From contig WFRF01000002.1 of NCBI GenBank assembly GCA_015486655.1, forward strand, positions 1 through 5,351: 5,351 bases of DNA, written 5' to 3'. Origin of the DNA: Caldifarciminota bacterium. GTDB lineage: Bacteria > Hydrothermota > 32-111 > QNBC01. The notes beneath the pieces were generated by a model. It was not told the DNA's origin. It was given only the letters and a program-made list of their open reading frames with translations, and did no database searches. Below, piece after piece: positions 1-5,258 of this stretch. Both the position numbers and the translations under genes were made by a program. The stretch's first letter is position 1. Every line of letters begins with the position of its first letter.

Positions 1-285
1 ACTCCCTGGACATACCTGGCTCTGACATTTATTTTAGGTGCAGCTTTGGTAGAGGTGTTTTACTATTTCAGAATTCTGTTTAAATTATTTAATGACAAAA
101 AAGTCAATATCAAAAACAGAATACATCCCTTCGCATATATATCGGTTATAATACTCGCAATTATTGTTTTAACGGTTGGTATATATCCTTCACTATTTTC
201 AAACATACTCAACAGCGCATCTTTACACTTATTTGATAAGGTTCACTACATAACAACAGTCTTAGGAACGGGGGTGCTTAGATGA
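1..285 (+). CDS. mbxH: Antiporter-like ion-translocating membrane subunit (NuoL/M/N, MrpD family), C-terminal fragment
   Basis: The reading frame is open from base 1, so this is the last 94 residues of a gene that starts upstream of the window. It has a hydrophobic segment followed by VEVFYYFRILFKLF, which matches the end of the antiporter-like subunits of complex I, Mrp antiporters and membrane-bound hydrogenases, where a helix ends in a similar YYxR segment. A basic loop (NDKKVNIKNR) and one more strongly hydrophobic helix (about fragment residues 47-70) follow, with a short polar tail. Such subunits conduct H+ or Na+ across the cytoplasmic membrane. The next gene is a second member of the same family, overlapping by 4 bp (ATGA). 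That tandem pair fits the H-H' arrangement of mbx operons. An MrpD-like or MbhH-like label would describe the fragment equally well; the symbol rests on gene order. The catalytic Glu and Lys residues lie outside the window. Confidence 0.8.
   Translation, partial: TPWTYLALTFILGAALVEVFYYFRILFKLFNDKKVNIKNRIHPFAYISVIILAIIVLTVGIYPSLFSNILNSASLHLFDKVHYITTVLGTGVLR
270..276 (+). promoter_or_regulatory. Ribosome binding site for the second antiporter-like gene
   Basis: GGGGGTG lies inside the end of the preceding gene, 5 bases before the ATG at 282. It reads as GGAGGTG with one A-to-G change, which can still pair with 16S rRNA through a G-U wobble. It supports the 282 start and translational coupling across the ATGA overlap. 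Confidence 0.65.
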
Positions 286-2174
286 TTGCAAATCTATTTT
301 TAATCACCCTGATTACCGCTTTTGTCGGGCTTATTATCGGTGGCAAACTGAAATGGTTGAGATGGGTTTTATTTACGGGGCTTCTCACATTTCTGTCCAT
401 CAGGTTATGGTCATTTTACGGTAATTGGGGATATACCGAAGTTTACAAAGTATTATCTCTGGGTAATTTAAACTTCACCATTCATTTGGGTATAACTAAA
501 CTCGGATGGTTCTTTGCATTCTTTACCACAATAATAAACTTGATAATATCCATATTTTCCATTCAGAAAAACCTTAGAGAAAAAGACGAATGGGGCATAG
601 GCGTACTGTGGATGATTCTTGCCGGAGCGAATATAGCCATATTCATGTCTCTGGATTGGATAACGTTTTTCATTGCTTGGGAGGTCATGACTTGGACATC
701 GTACTTCATCATCACTCCCGGTTGGAAAAAATCATTCAAAGCGGCTAATTATTACTTTTTGTTGAGCATGTTCGGAACGTATGCAATGATTATAGGAATC
801 TGGTGGCTGTTCTCAAATCCATCGATTCATACATTGAACATAGCACAATCAATAAGCGGACTTGCAAGGTACTGGCATGTTTCTCCATGGGGAGCAGGGA
901 CCGTATCACTTCTCTTTGTGACGGCGTTTTTTGCAAAATCTGCCGTATTTCCTTTCCATCCATGGCCGGCGGAAGCCCATGCAGAAGCACCCGATGATTT
1001 TTCACCGTACCTGTCGGGTATAATGATAAAATACGGTCTTTACGGAGTTGTGCTTTTTATTGTTCCTCTATTTATCCAATTACAAAAATTCGGTTTTAAC
1101 GGCGCCACAGTTCACGGAATACCGCTTTTATCTTATCTGTTGGCATGGGTAGGTGCAATAACAGCCGTTTGGGGGACATATAAAGCCATTGTATCAAATG
1201 ATATGAAGAGACTTGCAGCCTGGTCCACAGTGGCAAATATAGGATATGCAACGACAGGCATATTTATTCTAAGTTCCAACGGTGTTACAGGTGGAATATT
1301 CCACATTGTAAACCATGCCATATTCAAAAGCAGCATATTTGTCGCACTAGCGGCGGTAAAATACAGAACGCACGAAAGGGATATGCACAGACTCGGTGGG
1401 CTCGCAACGAAAATGCCCATAACGTTTTTAACGTTTCTACTTGGAATTATAGCGGCAGCGGGAATCCCGCCTATGAACGGTTATGCATCAAAATGGCTTA
1501 TCTACCAGGCATTATTGTCAGGCAAATTCCCATTCCTTACAACCATGATCTTTATAGCATCAACTGGGGCTTTTATGTATCTATACAGGGCTTTACACTC
1601 CATATTCCTCGGGCAACTGCCGGAAAAATACAAAAATGTAAAGGAAGTTCCCGTTCTTATGCAGATACCCATGCTTTTGGGCATGTTGCTCATGATAGGA
1701 ATAGGTGTTTTTCCCGGCTATGTTCTTAGGCCCATAGGACAGATTGTTAAATCATTGGGACTTGTCCCCATGCATGTGACAAATACCACAATGTTTGCTT
1801 TCCTGTCAAATGTCAACGCACTGGTTGTATTTAATATGTTCAGTCTCAGCTTTGCTTTTGCTTTTGTTCTTTATTTGCTGGGCAAACGCAGGCATCATGT
1901 GGAACCGCTGGACAATTATACTGCGGGACAAAACCCGAAAGATTTCGGAATGACAACGGAGATGTACCATTTTGCTTTGAAGTTCTACGAACCCTTTGCC
2001 AATCTCTTTAAATCGGTAAGAATAGGTATGAGGTACTTTTACGATGCACTCGTCCGAGATGCAAATCTTATCGGTAAATCATTTGCCTCGATGTTTACAT
2101 CGAGTACAATGGTATCATCTATGCTATTTATCGGAGGCATTGTAACAGTCATTATAGTGGGGTGGTTACTATGA
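282..2174 (+). CDS. mbxH': Second antiporter-like proton/sodium-translocating subunit with C-terminal extension (MbxH'-like)
   Basis: A 630-residue polytopic membrane protein of the NuoL/NuoM/NuoN/MrpD family. Hallmark residues are present in order: the TM5 glutamate in AWEVMTW (E134), the TM7 lysine in FFAKS (K219), the HAEAP loop (233-237), MIKYGLYG with K250, DMKRLAAWS (K309, R310), the HIVNH histidines (H341, H345) followed by K349, and IPPMNGYASKW (395-405) with the late-helix lysine K404. These residues form the proton or sodium path through the two half-channels. Family members are often about 480-520 residues. Here a further stretch after about 500 contains a hydrophobic helix (about 504-534), a charged linker with NYTAGQNP (545-552), a long amphipathic segment (about 556-605) and a final helix (about 610-630). 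That layout resembles the lateral helix of NuoL or an MbhI-like module fused to the end. The start is the ATG in the ATGA overlap. The function assignment is firm; the H' label rests on tandem position and length. Confidence 0.9.
   Translation: MIANLFLITLITAFVGLIIGGKLKWLRWVLFTGLLTFLSIRLWSFYGNWGYTEVYKVLSLGNLNFTIHLGITKLGWFFAFFTTIINLIISIFSIQKNLREKDEWGIGVLWMILAGANIAIFMSLDWITFFIAWEVMTWTSYFIITPGWKKSFKAANYYFLLSMFGTYAMIIGIWWLFSNPSIHTLNIAQSISGLARYWHVSPWGAGTVSLLFVTAFFAKSAVFPFHPWPAEAHAEAPDDFSPYLSGIMIKYGLYGVVLFIVPLFIQLQKFGFNGATVHGIPLLSYLLAWVGAITAVWGTYKAIVSNDMKRLAAWSTVANIGYATTGIFILSSNGVTGGIFHIVNHAIFKSSIFVALAAVKYRTHERDMHRLGGLATKMPITFLTFLLGIIAAAGIPPMNGYASKWLIYQALLSGKFPFLTTMIFIASTGAFMYLYRALHSIFLGQLPEKYKNVKEVPVLMQIPMLLGMLLMIGIGVFPGYVLRPIGQIVKSLGLVPMHVTNTTMFAFLSNVNALVVFNMFSLSFAFAFVLYLLGKRRHHVEPLDNYTAGQNPKDFGMTTEMYHFALKFYEPFANLFKSVRIGMRYFYDALVRDANLIGKSFASMFTSSTMVSSMLFIGGIVTVIIVGWLL
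2087..2104 (+). repeat. Perfect 7-bp inverted repeat with 4-base loop inside the end of the second antiporter-like gene
   Basis: CTCGATG, then TTTA, then CATCGAG can form a short hairpin in the transcript, ending 67 bases before the next start codon. No run of T follows, so it is not an intrinsic terminator. It encodes part of a Ser/Met/Phe/Thr segment, and coding chance is a likely explanation. Confidence 0.35.
2159..2164 (+). promoter_or_regulatory. Ribosome binding site that fixes the NuoH-like gene start at 2171
   Basis: GGGGTG sits 6 bases before the ATG at 2171, inside the end of the preceding gene. The alternative in-frame GTG at 2162 lies within this site, so it is unlikely to be the real start. 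Confidence 0.65.
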
Positions 2175-3055
2175 TAGTGTTAAAATATATTGCATTTGCG
2201 CTTACGAGTATAATTGTAGGTCTGCTTTTTATGGGACTAGGAAGAAAGTATTCCGCAAGAATACACAGAAGATACGGACCTCCTTTCTGGCAGTCCTACT
2301 TAGATGTTATAAAACTGTTTTCAAAAACATCCATTTCACATCATTGGGTAATGGATTTCGGAATAATGATGGGACTCGCGGGTATTTTGGCAACAATAGC
2401 CTTTCTGCCTATAGGCCCTTTCCATCTGTTTAATTCAATGAACGGAAATATAATCATAATGCTTTACTTCATGACAATAGGATATCTCGGAATGGCAATG
2501 GGAGTATCAGCTTCCGGTAACCCGAACTCCGCCATCGGTATTGCAAGAGCTCTTACATTGATGTTAGGATACGAAATCCCATTTGTAATCGTTGTAATTT
2601 CATTGATTTTTATAAACAAGAGCTCGTTACTGTCTGTTATGGTTGCAAATCAAGCGGGAGGATTCCTTCACTGGAATATGATTAGGTATCCTTTGGGCTT
2701 TATTGCCGCTGAAATGGCTCTTCAGGGTATGCTCGGAGAAAAGCCGTTTGATGCCATGATTGCTCCTTCCGAAATAGCCTCGGGTCCAATGGTAGAATTA
2801 AGCGGTAAAATGATGGGACTCGGATTTCTTCAACATGCAGCTCAGATATTCCTTGAAACGGCTATTATAACAAGCCTATTTTTGGGCGGATCATCCAATG
2901 TATGGATATTCTTCCTGAAAATGTTTGTTTTATATCTTGTTTCATTATCCATAAATGCAGTTTCTGCAAGGTTCAAATTTGAGAATGCCGTGAAATGGTT
3001 CTGGAAATGGCCCATGGCACTTTCGCTTGCGCAACTTTTAATCGTGATTTTATAA
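2171..3055 (+). CDS. mbxM: NuoH-like membrane anchor subunit of the Mbx/Mbs complex
   Basis: A 294-residue integral membrane protein of the NuoH/MbhM/HycD family. It joins the peripheral redox arm to the ion-pumping arm and holds the first part of the coupling path. Visible family features: an N-terminal helix followed by RIHRRYGPP (30-38), then DVIKLFSK (45-52), the counterpart of the DxxKLxxK segment of NuoH; ARALTLMLGYEIPF (125-138) with Y134 and E135; and GEKPFDAMIAPSEIASGPMV (189-208), followed by ELSGK with E209. The last two resemble the acidic cytoplasmic loop that lines the quinone cavity in complex I and connects to the redox site in hydrogenase relatives. The C-terminal RFKFENAVKWFWKWP (267-281) matches the terminal R-x-R...WK motif. 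About eight membrane helices are expected. The ATG at 2171 overlaps the previous stop as ATGA and has a well-placed binding site, so it is preferred over the GTG at 2162. The gene ends 11 bases before the iron-sulfur subunit gene. Confidence 0.92.
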   Translation: MIVLKYIAFALTSIIVGLLFMGLGRKYSARIHRRYGPPFWQSYLDVIKLFSKTSISHHWVMDFGIMMGLAGILATIAFLPIGPFHLFNSMNGNIIIMLYFMTIGYLGMAMGVSASGNPNSAIGIARALTLMLGYEIPFVIVVISLIFINKSSLLSVMVANQAGGFLHWNMIRYPLGFIAAEMALQGMLGEKPFDAMIAPSEIASGPMVELSGKMMGLGFLQHAAQIFLETAIITSLFLGGSSNVWIFFLKMFVLYLVSLSINAVSARFKFENAVKWFWKWPMALSLAQLLIVIL

Positions 3056-3061
3056 GAGGTG
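3056..3061 (+). promoter_or_regulatory. Ribosome binding site that fixes the NuoB-like gene start at 3067
   Basis: GAGGTG directly follows the TAA stop of the NuoH-like gene and lies 5 bases before the ATG at 3067. It rejects the longer reading from an in-frame ATG at 2995, which would overlap the upstream gene by about 60 bases. Confidence 0.8.
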
Positions 3062-3066
3062 TAGAT

Positions 3067-3630
3067 ATGTTGATAACATCAAGAAATGATCTTAGAGATA
3101 ACGGATGGGAGAGAATTCTGAATTATTTCAGGAAAAAATCCATGTGGATGCTCCACTACTGTACAGGTTGCGGGGCTATGGAACTCCCTCCGACTATGAC
3201 TTCACGCTGGGATATGGAGAGATTCGGTATCGGACCTATGGCAACCCCGAGACAAGCTGATCTGTTGTTGGTTACGGGATATTTATCAATAAAATCCTTA
3301 AAACGCGTAATTTATACCTATGAGCAAATGCAGGATCCAAAATGGCTCATTGCATTTGGTTCCTGTCCTTTAAACGGTGGTATATACTACGACTCGTATA
3401 CTGTCATAAACAGATTGGCATTGTACTTGCCCATAGATCTTTCCATTGAAGGATGTATGCCGAGACCGGAAGCCGTAATCAACGGGTTCAATACTCTTAT
3501 GAAAGGCATAGAAAAGGGAACGGCGGTAGGTTATAAAAAGTATAAGGAGAACTATGAGTGGTACAAGAAAAACCAGGATGCCATTCTCAACAGAACGAAA
3601 CCTGTTTTTGATAGTGGGGTGAAATCATGA
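3067..3630 (+). CDS. mbxJ: NuoB-like [4Fe-4S] small subunit of the Mbx/Mbs complex
   Basis: A 187-residue soluble subunit of the NuoB/hydrogenase small-subunit family. It carries the iron-sulfur cluster closest to the catalytic pocket and hands electrons to the large subunit. Four cysteines suit one [4Fe-4S] cluster: C32 and C35 in HYCTGCGAMELPP, C100 in FGSCPLNGG, and C130 in EGCMPRP. The spacing of the first pair is CxxC, as in [NiFe] hydrogenases, not the adjacent CC of complex I NuoB. The surrounding SRWDMERFG...ATPRQADLLLVTG (46-71) is strongly NuoB-like, so the protein looks intermediate between the two groups. The N-terminus (about 1-31) has no signal peptide, and the C-terminal 45 residues are Lys-, Tyr- and Asn-rich, with no further cysteines. 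The start at 3067 is chosen for its GAGGTG site and because the proximal part of the longer reading falls in the NuoH-like gene. It overlaps the NuoC-like gene by 4 bp. Confidence 0.93.
   Translation: MLITSRNDLRDNGWERILNYFRKKSMWMLHYCTGCGAMELPPTMTSRWDMERFGIGPMATPRQADLLLVTGYLSIKSLKRVIYTYEQMQDPKWLIAFGSCPLNGGIYYDSYTVINRLALYLPIDLSIEGCMPRPEAVINGFNTLMKGIEKGTAVGYKKYKENYEWYKKNQDAILNRTKPVFDSGVKS
3616..3621 (+). promoter_or_regulatory. Ribosome binding site for the NuoC-like gene
   Basis: GGGGTG lies 5 bases before the ATG at 3627, inside the last codons of the NuoB-like gene. It is the same wobble-type site seen at 270 and 2159 and supports coupled translation through the ATGA junction. Confidence 0.6.
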
Positions 3631-4112
3631 CACAGAAAGAGATTAGTGAAAAAATAAAAGAGAATTTCCCCAATGCAGAGATTAAAATTATCGATAAAAA
3701 ACAATTTTCAGTGCTTGTTGACAAAGAGCAGATTATACCGGTATTAGCTTTTTTACAGAATATTGATTTTAAAGAGTTGGCTATTTTAACGGCTGTAGAT
3801 TGGATAGATGAGAATCAATTTGAAATCGTTTATAATGTTTTCTCCTATTCTCATTATCAGCAGATACTTGTTAAAGCGAGAATTGACAGAAATAATCCTA
3901 AAATTCAATCTGTGATTAATCTTTGGGACATAGCGAAAACATATGAGAGAGATGTTCACGAATTTTTCGGTATCGAGTTTATCGGCAATGACGAATTGAA
4001 ACCGTTCTTTTTACATAACTGGCTTGATTTACCGCCTATGAGAAAGGACTTTGATTCTCTCGCTTATTCCAATGAAGTTTATGGAAAATTCAAAGAAGAG
4101 AGGGACAAATGA
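3627..4112 (+). CDS. mbxK: NuoC-like (30 kDa) subunit of the Mbx/Mbs complex
   Basis: A 161-residue soluble protein of the complex I 30-kDa family (NuoC, MbhK, HycE N-terminal domain). It has no cofactor; it is a structural partner that clamps the NuoB- and NuoD-like subunits in the peripheral arm. The N-terminal half (about 1-90) follows the alpha/beta pattern of the family, with LAILTAVDWID (51-61) where relatives have a similar conserved L-x-D stretch. The clearest evidence is the family signature YERDVHEFFGIEF (106-118), followed by LKPFFLHNW and PPMRKDF (136-142), the counterpart of PLRKDFP. The length is typical for the stand-alone form. The start is the ATG of the ATGA overlap at 3627. 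By hand count this gene is clearly more AT-rich (about one third GC over 3661-4080) than the flanking genes. It is separate from the NuoD-like gene, not fused to it as in some NuoCD and HycE proteins. Confidence 0.9.
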   Translation: MTQKEISEKIKENFPNAEIKIIDKKQFSVLVDKEQIIPVLAFLQNIDFKELAILTAVDWIDENQFEIVYNVFSYSHYQQILVKARIDRNNPKIQSVINLWDIAKTYERDVHEFFGIEFIGNDELKPFFLHNWLDLPPMRKDFDSLAYSNEVYGKFKEERDK

Positions 4113-5248
4113 ACGAACTGTTAACATTTTTAGGAGAAGAAGATCGCTATAAAAAATACGAATTGTTTTTCGGTCCCAACCATCCCGGAATGAATGGGAA
4201 TTTTTCCTATATAATAACCGTTGAAGGTCATACTATAAAGAGAGTGGACCCGGATCCGGGACAGCTTCACAGAGGATTTGAAAAACTCGTTGAGCACAGG
4301 TTATGGATGCAAAATATATCCCTCATTCCGCGAATTTGTGTTCCGGAACCGGATATAAACGAACTTGTTTATTCGAGATGTATTGAGAAATTAATGGGTG
4401 TAGAAATACCCGATAGAGCAAAATACATACGAACAATAGTTCTTGAAATGGCGAGAATCAGCGCATTCCTGTTGGGATTTTCAGCCATAGGAGGTTCAAC
4501 GGGATTATATACGGCATCACACTGGACTATCGGAGACAGAGATTATTTGCTTGATCTTTTTGAATGGCTTACGGGAGCAAGGGTTTATCACATGTATATA
4601 ATTCCCGGAGGTGTAAGGAGAGACCTTCCCGAAGGTTGGATTGAAAAACTTGAGGAGACAGTCGATTATATTGAAAAGAGATTATCAGAGTACGACAGAT
4701 TGATATATAACAACCCGGTTATTGTACAAAGGTTGAAAGGACTTGCTCCGATTACACAGGAAGATGCCGTAAAATACGGAATAACCGGACCCAATTTGAG
4801 AGCCACTGGAATTAAATACGATACGAGAAAAGCAGTTCCTTATGCAGCTTATGAATATCTGGATTTTGATATTCCCGTTCAGAGTGACGGAGACGGGCTT
4901 GCAAGAGCCATTCAAAGAAGGGAAGAATTCGAAATCAGCATAAGCTTGATAAGACAGGCAATCAAGAAAATGCCTAAGAAGGGAAAGGTAAGACTCGACA
5001 TGCCTAACCCGCTTAAATTCAGGGTACCAAAAGGTGAAGTGTACGTAAAAGTCGAATCGGCTCGCGGAGAGCATGGATACTACATTGTTTCCGACGGTGA
5101 CACAAAACCTTTCAGAATGGCTGTAAGAGGCGGTTCGTATACGGCAGGACTTGTTTATGCAAGGAAAGCTCTTGTGGGTATGCGTATAGAAGATGTTGCA
5201 CTTTGGATGGCTACAATGGATGTCTGCGCGCCGGATTTTGATAGGTAG
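4109..5248 (+). CDS. mbxL: NuoD/hydrogenase-large-subunit homologue with a half-lost NiFe site (Mbx/Mbs catalytic subunit)
   Basis: A 379-residue soluble subunit of the NuoD/[NiFe] hydrogenase large-subunit family, expected to face the cytoplasm and hold the substrate-reduction site. Family segments: FGPNHPGMNG (21-30), GQLHRGFEKL (51-60) with H55 and R56, DLFEWLTGARVYHMY (149-163), GGVRRDLPEGW (167-177) and FRMAVRGGS (335-343). Active hydrogenases bind nickel with two CxxC pairs. Here the first is RICVPEPD, with C77 kept and E80 in the second position; the last is DVCAPDFDR, with C373 kept and D376 in the second position. No [NiFe] centre of the hydrogenase type is expected. The protein ends at DFDR, with no C-terminal tail for a maturation protease. 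N29 replaces the second His of complex I HPxxHG, so a quinone site is also unlikely. This pattern is that of Mbx/Mbs large subunits; sulfane sulfur (polysulfide) reduction is the best-studied activity, but the acceptor here is inferred. Confidence 0.92.
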   Translation: MNELLTFLGEEDRYKKYELFFGPNHPGMNGNFSYIITVEGHTIKRVDPDPGQLHRGFEKLVEHRLWMQNISLIPRICVPEPDINELVYSRCIEKLMGVEIPDRAKYIRTIVLEMARISAFLLGFSAIGGSTGLYTASHWTIGDRDYLLDLFEWLTGARVYHMYIIPGGVRRDLPEGWIEKLEETVDYIEKRLSEYDRLIYNNPVIVQRLKGLAPITQEDAVKYGITGPNLRATGIKYDTRKAVPYAAYEYLDFDIPVQSDGDGLARAIQRREEFEISISLIRQAIKKMPKKGKVRLDMPNPLKFRVPKGEVYVKVESARGEHGYYIVSDGDTKPFRMAVRGGSYTAGLVYARKALVGMRIEDVALWMATMDVCAPDFDR

Positions 5249-5252
5249 GAGG
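5247..5252 (+). promoter_or_regulatory. Ribosome binding site for the NuoI-like gene
   Basis: AGGAGG overlaps the TAG stop of the large-subunit gene and lies 6 bases before the ATG at 5259. It is the only full consensus-type site in the window. Confidence 0.8.
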
Positions 5253-5258
5253 AAAGCT

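Noticed and set aside
1133..1420. A 95-codon open frame on the minus strand inside the second antiporter-like gene
   Set aside because: It is antisense to conserved membrane helices, which often give long hydrophobic mirror frames. No independent support.
1493..1729. Overlapping frame on the plus strand inside the second antiporter-like gene
   Set aside because: It falls in the conserved coding region of the gene in another frame and has no family resemblance or ribosome site that I can see.
2162..2170. GTG start at 2162 for the NuoH-like gene
   Set aside because: It lies inside the GGGGTG ribosome site, and ATG 2171 forms the same ATGA overlap as the other junctions.
4249..4260. 12-base palindrome CCCGGATCCGGG
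   Set aside because: It encodes the DPDPG stretch, and alternating Asp-Pro codons produce this symmetry easily. Nothing around it suggests a binding site.
4685..5074. A 129-codon open frame on the minus strand inside the large-subunit gene
   Set aside because: It lies wholly antisense to a strongly conserved gene and shows no recognisable family; its sequence looks like the mirror of conserved codons.
4109..5248. Annotation as an active [NiFe] hydrogenase large subunit
   Set aside because: Only one cysteine of each CxxC pair remains (C77, C373), and the C-terminal processing tail is absent.
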